Assembly (NCBI GenBank): GCA_936450465.1
Contig: OW388296.1
Span: 31,473,638-31,537,637 of the forward strand
Direction of reading: 5' to 3'
From: Gibbula magus
Taxonomy: Eukaryota > Mollusca > Gastropoda > Trochida > Trochidae
Length of the DNA: 64,000 nt
Shown here: positions 36,100-48,294 of the stretch, piece after piece
Layout of the letters: every line of letters starts with the position of its first letter
Position numbering within the stretch: the first letter of the stretch is position 1
Program-made: the position numbers and the translations under genes
Notes under the pieces: generated by a model
What the model saw: the letters and a program-made list of their open reading frames with translations, nothing else
Database searches by the model: none
What the model was told of the DNA's origin: nothing

Positions 36100-38276
36100 C
36101 AACACGATAAAGCGATAAAGCGATAAGGCTGCACGACAAAGCGATAGAGCAACACGACAAAGCGATAACGTCGCACGACAAAGCGATAACGCCGCACGAC
36201 AAAGCGATAACGCCGCACGACAAAGTGATAACGCCGCACGACAAAGCGATAGTGTCGCACGACAAAGCAATAACGCCGCAGGACAAAGCGATAAGGATGT
36301 ACGACAAAGCGATATAACAACGCGATAAAGCGATAATAACAGCACGATAAAGCGAAAGAGCAATAAAGCGAAAGAGCAATAAAACGAAAGAGCGATAAAG
36401 CGAAAGAGCGATAAAGCGAAAGAGCGATAAAGCGAAAGAGCGATAAAGCGAAAGAGCGATAAAGCGAAAGAGCGATAAAGCGAAAGAGCGATAAAGCGAT
36501 AAAGCGAAAGAGCGATAAAGCGAAAGAGCGATAAAGCGAAAGAGCGATAAAGCGAAAGAGCGATAAAGCGAAAGAGCGATAAAGCGAAAGAGCGATAAAG
36601 CGAAAGAGCGATAAAGCGAAAGAGCGATAAAGCGAAAGAGCGATAAAGCGAAAGAGCGAAAGAGCGATAAAGCTAAAGAGCGATAAAGCAAAAGAGCGAT
36701 AAAGCGATAAAGCGAAAGAGCGATAAAGCGAAAGAGCGATAAAGCGATAAAGCGAAAGAGCGATAAAGCGAAAGAGTGATAAAGCGAAAGAGCGATAAAG
36801 CGAAAGAGCGATAAAGCCAAAGAGCGCTAAAGCGATAGAGCGATAAAGCAATAATAACAGCGCGATAAAGCGAAAGAGCGATAAAGCGATAAAGCAATAA
36901 TAACAGCGCTATAGAGCGATAAAGCGAAAGAGCGATAAAGCGAAAGAGCGATAAAGCGAAAGAGCGATAAAGCGAAAGAGCGATAAAACGAAAGAGCGAT
37001 AAAGCGAAAGAGCGATAAAGCGAAAGAGCGATAAAGCGAAAGAGCGATAAAGCGAAAGAGCGAAAGAGCGATAAAGCTAAAGAGCGATAAAGCTAAAGAG
37101 CGATAAAGCGATAAAGCTAAAGAGCGATAAAGCTAAAGAGCGATAAAGCGATAAAGCGAAAGAGCGATAAAGCGATAAAGCGAAAGAGCGATAAAGCGAA
37201 AGAGCGATAAAGCGAAAGAGCGATAAAGCGAAAGAGCGATAAAGCGAAAGAGCGATAAAGCGAAAGAGCGATAAAGCAAAAGAGCGATAAAGCGAAAGAG
37301 CGATAAAGCGAAAGAGCGATAAAGCAAAAGAGTGATAAAGCAAAGAGCGATAAAGCGAAAGAGCGATAAAGCAATAATAACAGCGCGATAAAGCGAAAGA
37401 GCGATAAAGCGATAAAGCGATAATAACAGCGCGATAGAGCGATAAAGCGAAAGAGCGATAAAGCGAAAGAGCGATAAAGCGAAAGAGCGATAAAGCGAAA
37501 GAGCGATAAAGCGAAAGAGCGATAAAGCGAAAGAGCGATGAAGCGAAAGAGCGATGAAGCGAAAGAGCGATAAAGCGAAAGAGCGATAAAGCGAAAGAGC
37601 GATAAAGCGAAAGAGCGATAAAGCGAAAGAGCGATAAAGCGAAAGAGCGATAAAGCGAAAGAGCGATAAAGCGAAAGAGCGATAAAGCGAAAGAGCGATA
37701 AAGCGAAAGAGCGATAAAGCGAAAGAGCGATAAAGCGAAAGAGCGATAAAGCGAAAGAGCGATAAAGCGAAAGAGCGATAAAGCGAAAGAGCGAAAGAGC
37801 GATAAAGCTAAAGAGCGATAAAGCAAAAGAGCGATAAAGCGATAAAGCGAAAGAGCGATAAAGCGAAAGAGCGATAAAACGAAAGAGCGATAAAGCGAAA
37901 GAGCGATAAAGCGAAAGAGCGATAAAGCGAAAGAGCGATAAAGCAAAAGAGCGATAAAGCAAAAGAGCGATAAAGCGAAAGAGCGATAAAGCAAAAGAGC
38001 GATAAAGCGAAAGAGCAATAAAGCGAAAGAGCGATAAAACGAAAGAGCGATAAAACGAAAGAGCGATAAAGCGAAAGAGCGATAAAGCGAAAGACCGAAA
38101 GAGCGAAAGAGCGATAAAGTGAAAGAACGATAAAGCGATAGAGCGATAAAGCGAAAGAACGATAAAGCGAAAGAGCGATAAAGCGAAAGAACGATAAAGC
38201 GAAAGAGCGATAGAGCGAAAGAGCGATAATGCGAAAGAGCGAAAGAGCGAAAGAGCGAAAGAGCGAAAGAGCGATA
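36100..38276. repeat. Left array of Y, 2.2 kb
   Basis: About 36100-36345 has 21-22-bp units with 'cgacaaagcgataacgccg'. From 36345 to 38276 there are over 110 units based on GCGATAAAGCGAAAGA, with 24-bp variants where the half-unit GCGATAAA is doubled and several 'taataacagcgcgata' interruptions. The minus strand stays open in all frames for up to 388 codons. It forms the centre of the X/Y palindrome. Confidence 0.97.
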
Positions 38277-38680
38277 TTGACATGTCGACTTAATCTTTTA
38301 CATAACAATAGAATACTGGTTTCATTCAATTTCTTTTCATTTGACTTGATATTTGATTCACATAACATAAGAATGATTTTGATAAATGATTCCACTTTAA
38401 ATCCCCAAAGGTCGCTATTATATAAATGTAATTAATACAAGTTTATTTTGTATTAAGAATTTGAATAAACATCTATAAAACAACTTACAGTGATTAATTG
38501 AGAAATCCATGCTAATTAAAACAGACATCTGCAACTCTAATAGATTAATTCAAAACTCTGACATTGTGTGTTTAAACCTGTACATAAATACTTTCTTAGA
38601 CATACTTTATGTGACTGGTTATTATTGATTTAATTGAGCAAAACAAAGTTTATATAAATTTAAATCGGCTCACTCTGATT
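38277..38680. repeat. Inner inverted-repeat domain of Y, left arm
   Basis: Inner domain from 'tcttttacataacaatag' to the LINE fragment. It matches the right arm of X in reverse and, inside Y, the right end at 47230-47765. Confidence 0.75.
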
Positions 38681-39543
38681 TCTTCTTCTTACTCTATATT
38701 TTTACTGAAAAAGCTGTCAAATATAGCTTAAAATCATTAAATATGTCTGACACTCGGCATCCGCAAAAATGTTATTATATGATGTTAAAAGGTATAGAAA
38801 ATAATAAAGTTAATTGGGCTTCGAAGTTTCCAGATTTATTGTACAGTTTGGGCTTCATCTTCCAACGCAATGCCTAACTAGCGCCAGTCTCCAAACTGGC
38901 TAATTAGCCAGTTGGGAGACTGGCGCTAGTTAGGCCTCACGTTGGAAGATGTTTATGCTTTGGTTTTGCTTGGGACCAACAATTTGTTTATTTTCCTACT
39001 TCGTGTTTCTCAAAATTTCTGTGTCGACTAAAATGTATTCATGAACGGAATTGGTATAGTTCACTTCAAAACGGCACCAACTCCATATCTTACTCTTATT
39101 TTAAAGCTTTACTGTCTAAAATATTTGAATGCAGTTGTTGTTAAAATGTTTAGAGTATTCGCCCAATTTACGTGTTTTTCGCATCATTTAAGAATTGAAA
39201 CGGGTCGGTTTTATTATATACATAGAAATGATAGATTTTGTTTACAATGCGACGACGGCTATAATTGAGGATGAAAACCATTTCCTTCTTGTGTGTTCCA
39301 AATTTAAAGAACTCCGCCTGAATCATTTGCCGGAAACTGTTTGTACAAATCCAAATAAAACTAAATTTAAAATCCTCATGTCAATATCGATTTGTAAACT
39401 CCTCAATAATTTAGCAAGCTTTATTTTTCATGCCATGTACCAAAAATGTTAATTGAATGACTGTTGCTGTACACACCATGTCTTGTCATATATACGATAT
39501 GTAGTTACTATGGCCTACACTTCAGAAATAAAGGATTGAAATT
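38681..39543 (+). mobile_element. LINE 3' fragment in Y
   Basis: Remnant of the same LINE 3' end as at 8644-9424. It shows SDTRHPQKCYYMMLKGIENN, a hairpin insertion at 38856-38951, FTCFSHHLRIETGRFYYI and IIEDENHFLLVCSKFKELR, then a tail ending 'cactt cagaaataaagg'. Frames are broken several times. It inserted after GATT in the inner domain. Confidence 0.8.
38856..38951. mobile_element. 96-bp near-perfect hairpin insertion
   Basis: CATCTTCCAACG and CGTTGGAAGATG form the ends; inside, GCCTAACTAGCGCCAGTCTC pairs with GAGACTGGCGCTAGTTAGGC. It interrupts the LINE fragment between 'gggctt' and 'ggttttg', which are close together in the A copy. It is a small MITE-like insertion. Confidence 0.8.
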
Positions 39544-42500
39544 GATAACTTCTGATATATATTCATCAACATAATGTAAGAAACAAGTTTGGAAATCTAT
39601 TGTAACAACACTGGTATATTATTTAGACATTCACTAACAAATCAAAGGAAAGAATAAAATAATCTATCATTATCAAAATAAAATATATAAATTTGTTTAC
39701 TTGGTTACATTGTGCACATCATAACGTATAAGACACTATAAGGCTATATCACAGTAGAATATTTGTCTGATTCAGGGTCTGATTCATGAAAAAGCACGTT
39801 TTGGGTAAATTTATTGAAAATGCGAACTCCGCGCATCGCCATGAATCATTAGTATGATGGTAATAGGTTGTACGCCTTCAGTGCATGGAGCTCAGCGACA
39901 TTCGAATGCGTATTTGAGGTTACAAAATCGTCTCTTTCACACTTGAATGGCTTCATTCTGCTCAAATAAAAAGATAGTTTTAATCAGAAAGGAGGCCCGT
40001 GGCATTATACAGTGAATAGTAGTAAAATACATTTTCCTGGCTGTTGAGGACATCCTAGTTGTTTACATCTATTTCGCTAAAGAGTTAAACAATTGAATAT
40101 ATTTTTCATAACCAGGAATTCAATGTAATATATGGGTAAAGTCTTTCTTAAAACATTGAGAAATGGCTAATAATACAAAAGGGTATTCTGACTCAGTGAA
40201 AAGTATATGTTCTTGATAAAAATGAGACGTTTTGACCCTGTCGGTAGTGCTTGTAAACACATAAATTTGCAAACTGATTAATACGGAACAACCAAAGAGT
40301 CAGCTTCTATTCTTTTTTTACTTTTCTGTCAAACGTGTTTCAATTCCCATGTACTTTGGGTTTTATCCGAGCGTGGGTAATTTTCCCGTTTCATCATAAT
40401 TCAACAATTATTCTTGTCGTGAAAAGGGATTTTATTATATTTTTGGTGTGACGTTCATCACAATGATAATTGCGGACATTGAACGTCAATCATTATAACA
40501 AAATAATTCTCTTTATTAATATCATTTAGTGATTGTCGCTTAAGGGTTAATTTTTCAATAACAGTCAATACTTCTTGATAAAATACTACAATGCAACACT
40601 GAGTGTTTCTTTTAAAACCCATTGAATATGTTGTTGGAGTCACATTATGTCAAACGTAATAAATGAAGTTATTTTATCGAAAAGTACTGATTGCTGATGA
40701 ACATTATCAATTTAAGGCTGGTTCATTTAGTAGTGATATTATAAAGGTGAAAGTCACGATTTATTATTGAAAACTTTACAAAGATGCGGGTTAATTGGTT
40801 AAATGTAAGTTTGGAAACTTACCTTTAATAGACAGTCAGATGTGGGTTGGTAATATGTAATTGGTCATATAACTACTGTGCACATATAGGAAACGTATAA
40901 ATTCGGCTTCTTCACGTACAAAATGCTGCTGCTCGACTTTATTTGATTAGCATACATTTGGCGTTAGGGAATGAATATGCAAGTCAAGTGAAATTATTTG
41001 TACTTCAGAATAAATCAGAATATCTGGTCTGTCGGCATGCATGAAGGCCAAGTAAATATTCCTATAAATTTTTAATGGCTCTTTAAAACATATTTGTAAA
41101 TGTTTTATCCACATGCATTATTTTTACATTTTATCTGTAAATAAGTATTTTGGATATAAGATTATTCAACCAAAAGCGTATATATTTCAGCACTTAGTGG
41201 ATTCACATATCGTTATCAAGTAATGAATAACTAAATACCGGAAACCATTTTATTTTAATTCGTGTGAGTACTTTAGTTTTGATGGTTAAATCACCATATC
41301 ACCAAAAATACCAGTATTGACCTGTATTAAGAACATGACACACTATAAAGTAATTAAGTATGTGAAATAAATATTCAAATTTCATACTACGTATCTTTAA
41401 TATATTGATTATAGTTTCTGTTTGCATATAAACCTATGGTTTTTCATATCATTAGTAAATGTCAGAGAACATGTGGAGCTATTGATACTGTAGAGTATAG
41501 TTGGTTACCATTGCAAAGTCAAATGGTATCAGTTCGCGAAATTGCACGTCACATGTTGTCATAGTAACATGATCTGCATGAGCCTGTGAAAAAAAATCAA
41601 TTATTCGTGCTGTAATCCGAGATTTGCTCTTTGAAAAGACTCAAAATTGTGACTCTTGCCTCAATGTTTAAGAAGTAAATGCTTTGCAAAATAAAAGTGA
41701 TTTTTTTTTTCGGAAACTGGGATATTGGCTGACTGCATGCTGTACAGTTTGCAATTACTATAAATATGCTCGTGGAACACCTTGGTACCGACAAGGAATA
41801 CAATACCTTGAAGTTTTACCAAAATGAGACCAATAGAACCATTCTGAATGAAATTCATAAATGACGCCATAACGTCAAATCGACATCAGCAAAGACAGGG
41901 GTTTTGCATCAAACAACTTCATGAAAGTGTTTGCACATGTTCCAATTGCATTTAAAAGCACATTTTGCCCTTCATCATCTGAACAGAAATGTTGCTATTT
42001 TCACAGAGAATGATTATGGCACAAGATAATGTTATCAAGAAGATCTATACAAGTATTCACTTATCGTTACGTCTGCATGGTGTTCTACACGTTATTATTA
42101 TGATGTCATCAAAATTGGAATGCTGTGATGTTATACATTTTCTCATTACAGCGTTATCAGTAATTACGAAATTGTTTAGTGGACTGGCGTTATTTTGCTG
42201 TTCAGTAGATATATATAGTTTGTACGTCACCTTGTTGAGATTACTATTCATCTACATAGTAAAGCTTGCACAAGAAACTTACAAATTGACTTTCAAGGTG
42301 TAAACTATACATAAATGCTCATAATAATGCAAATGTTGAGTGTACTTCAACCGTCTATATAATCTCGGAATATAGTGTCAATATGTTAGCATTGTAAGTG
42401 TAATCTTGGTTTTCATTCTTGACATGGTTTCTATGATTATTAACATAAAGTTAATGAACTGAGTTTGGCTATTCGAAAGGTTGTCTGCTCGGGAAAACCA

Positions 42501-45500
42501 CACTAGAAAACTACAAATGTCGCGAGGACCACACGTCTTGTAAACTCCTCGTTGCCGCGAAAGCCACACTAGAAAATTACAAATGTCGCGAGGGCCACAC
42601 GACATGTACATTCCTCGTTGCCGCGAAAGCCACACTAGAAAACTACAAAATGTCGCGAGGGCCAAACGTCATGTAAACTCCTGGTTGCCGCGAAGCCCAC
42701 GATTGATTTCGGGATGATACCGTTTATCAAATTAGCGCCACCCATTGATAGATAATGAGCTTATTTTTAAGTGAATACGGAGTTAATCTTGTTTGTTTAG
42801 TTTTAAATAAAGTGTTGTAGTAGTTTTTCTTTAGGTCACGTCTTTTCAACTGTATATCTGTCACTATCTGAAGTGGTTAGCATTAAAATGATGATTTTCA
42901 GCAACGTTCAGTGTTCGATAAAATTACATCTGACCAAATAACATAAAAAACATGACACACATACGTGTACATTACATAAAATAAAAGATGTTGCTATGGG
43001 GTGAAAACATCAATGAACTATGAAACTCCCCTGTCCTGTGCCTTCCTACAATATGACAATACAAAGTAAAACGACTGCAAGACACATCATAGTTTATTAT
43101 ATACCGTAACATGGACCAGCACTCCCGGCCATTGCCACATTCATACGATCACAAAAACCGGGTTCGCCAAGTTGTATTTAACCTTATTTTCTTACATGTG
43201 GCTCTGCCGGATTGCAACCCTTATAAAGATGTGCATTGTGCGCAGTACGATTGAGTGGTTCAACATCTTGACCTGAGAAAACCAAAAGAGAAGTTAAACT
43301 AAGATTCGTATGTTTATTGCAAAATAGTTTTACACACCACCAGTTGATAACAGTTGTGAATCACATTTTCCTTCTCTGTTTTACAAAATTCCTCGTTACC
43401 GTTATTTATTAACTGCATAGATATTACTTCCTTCTATGGTATATATAATGAGTGTTAGAACGAATTCTTTTGGGCAATTGAGTAATGACGCCGCCATAAG
43501 AATATCAATTAAGCATTACTCCAAAATAAAATATTATAGAATATACATATTTGGGTCCTATAGGCAAACACTTAATATCATAATTTATATATGATTTACA
43601 TTGGCGTCAAAAGTAAAATTACTTTGATACGAATTCTATAAGTCAACTGTTCTTTAAGTACACGTTACTCACAAAATGTTTACAACAATGATACAATACA
43701 CATCATCATTAATAACAACAACGTCATCGGAATAGTCCTAAATTCAATTCACAGATTGCATTCTCAACATCCTAGAAACTAAATCATATTATCTACCACC
43801 ACAAAGTTTGAAGAATTGTAAAGGAAAGAGTATTCTCTCCCACTCTCTTACTTTGATTCCGAAAAGTAACTATAATAAGACAAGCAGATCGAGTTGGCTG
43901 TATCCTCCAAAAAGTGGAAAACATATTAGAGTTGTATATCCTTGGAAAAACGGACATGAACAAAAAATCATGGACGGGACGATATAGACATACGAACAAA
44001 TCGACAAACGAACGGACGAACGGACAGGCGGAGCTCCCTTCTATATCCCCCAACTTCGTTTGGCGGGGATGATAATAAGTAGCGAATGATCTCAATGAAA
44101 AATGGTATGTCTATGATGGCAGTGGAGAGCTCCAGAAATGTCTTATCGTTTTTTTAAAAAGAAGGAAACACTCCAGAACTTTAAACTCTTTGATAATGTG
44201 TTACTCAAATGTGGTCTACATATATATGAAGCAAATGATGCTACTTGATATGTAAAACAGTTTAAAGAAATGGCTGTTTTATTTATGAGGAAATTTATCA
44301 GAAAACTGTAATACATGTCGAGCAATTTGAATCCTGAAGTACATGTACTGTTGTTGAAAATTACAATGTTAATGCTTATCGGTTCATTAACGTAACAATG
44401 TAATTATGTATAGTTAAAAGATGTGACAATGCACCGCGATTGACGCCCGTCATTCAGTCAAATGTCATTTTGGAAACTTATTTACAACAGACAATAGGAC
44501 AAAGTTTGGTTGAGAATGTTTACTGGGTCATCTGTGCATGTAAATGCGACGTGAAATTTCGGTTTCAGATGTTGCTCGACTTTCATTTGAAACTAGTAAT
44601 CGTATATATTGGGCGATATGGGTTGATTTGCAAGTTAAGTGAAATTAATTGAACTGAAATCAGCATATATCGTATTCAGCACGTGCACGTATTTAAGCCA
44701 AATAAAGTACCTTGAAACAAAATGGGTGTCTCGACATACATGTAGTGACATATTATTTGAACAAGTAATCTTACAGTTTCATAAATGTTAGCAGAATGGA
44801 GTCATTTAAGTGCTTAAGAAAAGATTTCTTAACCTCCAATTACTTATCCTATTGTAAACTACGTAAACTGAAGGTGAACATATAATTATCATGACACTAA
44901 TAATTTATGGTGACTCACACTCTATTAGTACATTTGCAAATACATGTTTATTTTCATTAAGCATGGCATTCAGAACCATTTTCAAGGCATATTTCGATAA
45001 ACAATGTCACACAAATATGCCACTATGATATACTTTTTATATACTCCAAACACTGAATCAATTTCATTCACATAAGTTAAACATGTAAGACAAATATATA
45101 TTATATTGATGATAATACATTGTTAAAATAGTGAATGGGTAAATATTTTAAACAAATGTTGATACAATAGTTTCCGCACTTGCACTTTCACATTGCTTAT
45201 TCTGATTAACATATATTGATTAAGAGTAGTCAGATATTCTGATTTTTGCATATACCGTTATTTTATATAAACTGCATTGAACTTTGCGCAATAAAACTTA
45301 TAACTCATTTAATAATAATGATAATAAGTGTTTACCACGAATGAATTCATTTCACGACAATCTCGTTTACAATAAAGAAAATAGAAGTCACAAGCATACA
45401 TTGTATACAGAGAACAATCACACTTGATCAACTAAAACATCATTTAAAGGACAAATACTGGAGGGGTAGGTGTATTTTGAATTTGTTGGTTTTAAAACGT

Positions 45501-47240
45501 GGTAGTAAGAAGAAAGTTTGATGTATTCATCTGGATCAACAGAAATCTTCAGGGATAATTTAAAAACTATTTTGTCGTAAACGAAACTGCTATTTTACTG
45601 GCGTTAGAAGAACTTCTTCTAAGCAAAATAATTATTTACTAGAGACAAAGAACCATGCCGCCATTGGAAATCAAAAATTAATATGCTTTCAATGAAACAA
45701 TGGTAAAAGAGAGCTGACACAAGTATGTCTATGGGAGGCTCTACGTGTATGTTTATAAACACACCGGGTCAACGTTGTCGATTATCGATGATATTTGCAG
45801 ATCTCTCTTGTAAGTGACATGGCCCGTTGTGCGGCGTCCGTCCGTCATCCGTCGTCAAACCATAAACTTTTCACATTTTCGACTCCTCCTCATGAACACC
45901 CAAAGCTGAAATTTTGATCAAAGTTTGATCATTTGAACTTCGCCACCCATCAAATATTGGCGTGGCAGGCATTATTAACAGAACCTTTAAACGACTTCTT
46001 CTCCGGAACCAGTTGACATAGGAAGATGACATTTTCAGATTTTACATATACATTTTTATTTGTTCATTTGGTCCTGACCCCTCACCAAATATGGATGTGA
46101 CAGGGGGTCCAACCTAAAATCTTTAAAAGACTTCTTCTTCAAAACGATTTGATACAGAGAATTAAAATTTTCACATTTTAACAATCTGGGTCTACTCATG
46201 CTGCTCTCATATCCTAACATGTATGTTTTAGCAAATTTGCGAGTGAGTGTTTAGCAGAGTGTGTAAAAACTCAAATGCAGAAAGGTTAATGTTAATTCTT
46301 TTAGTTATTCCCCTTTTGTATTATTCCCTCAATCAGATTCTATTATTCACCATTGGAAGTCTGTTGGCTATCCGTGTGCGGAGAAGGGTACAATTATACC
46401 AAATCATACCATGCCATGCATAATGGTTTGCGGTTTCAAAAATTAAAACAAGATGATATCGAAATATATAATAGGCTATGACGGCAAATGGAAACTAACT
46501 AATTTCCCAGACTCAATAGATGGAACACATATAATGATGTTTGAACAAAATCTCACAGTAAGTGAATCCTATCGAATGCAAATGGGGAAGGCATATTCTC
46601 AAATCATGAGACAAACAGTGAAAAAAGACATTTACTACTAAACTAAACCAAGTAAAGCTCCCTTCCTCTTTCGCCCTCACACCCAAACCTTTAGGCTTGA
46701 AGAGCTAAAATATGTTAATTGATTTTATCAGTGGTAAATTGTTGCTAAACTACGCTTACACAGTGATTTTATTAATAAACTAATAAGATGTACATATCTA
46801 TAATAATCTACAATAATTACTTTTCAAATTTAATAAATGTGAGCAAAACCATACAAGTCTTAAAGGGAAGATTGTGTAAGTCCCATTAACTTATCCGAAT
46901 GTAAGCTAAGCTCCATACACTGAAGGCGTTAATCCTATTATAGTCATACCAATGATTCATGACATTGCACTGAGTTCACTATTAGTAAATTTCCCCAAAA
47001 CGTCTTTTCTCCCTTTAGAACTATTTCCGTGTCATACAAATATTCTTTTGTGATATTGTTATATAGTATACTCTTCGCACACTGCTTCAATTTGATGTGT
47101 ACATTAAAACCAAGTAAAACAAGTTTTTTTTATTATGATTTTATTCTTTCCTTTAATTTGTTATTGAATGGCTAAATAATATACAGGTGTTGATACCATA
47201 GACATCCTAACCTGCATCCTTATTATGTTGATGAATATAT
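39544..47240. other. Non-coding interior of Y
   Basis: Inverted counterpart of 27300-35130 in X. No recognisable gene; the frames at 41989, 44440 and 46453 mirror those of X and have no known domain. It differs from X by small insertions, a ~190-bp absence near 43685 and a three-unit 66-bp expansion at 42498-42697. Confidence 0.6.
42498..42697. repeat. 66-bp tandem repeat, three units
   Basis: Units start 'ccacactagaaaa' at 42498, 42564 and 42630 and contain 'tgtcgcgagg' and 'cctcgttgccgcgaa'. X has about one unit in the matching place (near 32065-32140), so the expansion is specific to Y, or a contraction occurred in X. Confidence 0.85.
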
Positions 47241-47386
47241 ATCAAAAGTAATCAAAGTGCGCCGATTTATATAAACTTTGCTTTGCTCAATTAAATCTAT
47301 CATTTTCAGTCACATTGGTATGTCTAAGGAAGTATCTATGTACAGGTTTATACACACGATGTCAACTTTTTGAATTAATCTATTAT

Positions 47387-47502
47387 GAGGTGAGGTGAGG
47401 TGAGTTGGTGTTTAACGCCGCTTTCAAGAGTATTTCACTTATATCGCGGCTGCTAGTATTATGGCAGGGAGAAAGCCCGCAACGCCATGTGGCTATGCAT
47501 TG
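47387..47502 (+). mobile_element. Short SINE-like insertion with 14-bp target duplication
   Basis: Begins 'gaggtgaggtgaggtgagtt', then 'gtgtttaacgccgctttcaa'. AATTAATCTATTAT flanks it on both sides (47373-47386 and 47503-47516). The matching place in X (near 27160) has one copy of the flank and no insert. A target duplication of this length indicates a LINE-mobilised retroposon. Similar 'tttaacgccgc' repeats are common in molluscs. Confidence 0.8.
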
Positions 47503-47764
47503 CAATTAATCTATTATAGTTGCAGATATCTGTTTTAATTGTCATGGATTTCTCAATTATTCACCGTAAGTTGTTTTATAGAGAAATCTCATTATATGTT
47601 TATTCAACTTGTATTAATTATATTTATATAACAGCGACCTTGGGGGACTAGTGGAATCATTTACCAAAATCATTCTTATGTTATGTGAATTCAAATACCA
47701 AGACAAATAAAGAAATTGAATGAAACCAGTATTCTATTGTTATGTAAAAGATTTAGGTCGACAT

Positions 47765-48210
47765 GTCAATATCGCTCTTTCGCTCTTTCGCTTTATCGCT
47801 CTTTCGCTTTATCGCTCTTTCGCTTTATCGCTCTTTCGCTTTATCGCTCTTTCGCTTTATCGCTCTTTCGCTTTATCGCTCTTTCGCTCTTTCGCTCTTT
47901 CGTTCTTTCGCTTTGTCGCTCTTTTGCTTTATCGCTTTAACGCTTTATCTCGCTACTATATCGCTTTATCGCTCTTTCGCTTTATCGCTCTTTCGCTTTA
48001 TCGTGCTGTTATTATCGCTTTAGCGCGTTGTTATATCGCTTTGTCGTACAGCCTTATTGCTTTGTCGTGCGGCGTTATCGCTTTGTCGTGCGACACTATC
48101 GCTTTGCCGTGCGGCGTTATCGCTTTGTCGTGCGGCGTTATCGCTTTGTCGTGCGGCGTTATCGCTTTGTCGTGTGACTATATCGCTTTATCGCTTTATC
48201 GTGTTGATAC
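47765..48210. repeat. Right array of Y
   Basis: About 47765-48005 carries TTTCGCTTTATCGCTC-type 16-bp units. About 48005-48200 carries 21-bp units with 'tttgtcgtgcggcgttatcg'. The order mirrors the left array of Y, but the right array is much shorter. Confidence 0.95.
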
Positions 48211-48294
48211 CATAGGGCGAAAGAGCGATGTCCCCTCTCGGCCATCATAGAAACTAGTATTCTATTGTCATGTAAAAGATTAAGGTCGACATGT

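Larger units (their letters stand above)
36057..48249. mobile_element. Foldback element Y, both ends present, nested in X
   Basis: The left end TATGATGTCCGAGAGGGGAC and the right end GTCCCCTCTCGGCCATCATA are inverted. GAAACC (36051-36056) and GAAACT (48250-48255) flank it, a likely 5-6-bp target duplication. Joining the flanks restores the normal inner boundary 'gaatgaaactagtattc' of X. The order is terminus, 21-bp array, 16-bp array, inner domain with LINE fragment, 7-kb interior, inner domain without LINE fragment, 16-bp array, 21-bp array, terminus. No transposase frame. Confidence 0.75.

Noticed and set aside
36025..38283. Long minus-strand open frames (up to 388 residues) rich in FRFIALSLYRSFALSL
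   Set aside because: All frames are open because the 16-bp unit lacks stops on this strand, and the same peptide appears in each frame. The same holds at 7430-8351, 25584-26070, 26173-26942 and 47716-48805.
41989..42303. A 104-residue frame also found inverted at 32338-32652
   Set aside because: It is conserved only because X and Y are copies of each other. It has no known domain and no coding bias.
44440..44652. 70-residue frame shared by X and Y
   Set aside because: Mirrors 29906-30118 in the inverted copy. The diverged direct repeat near 33620 does not keep the frame, so it is not a conserved protein.
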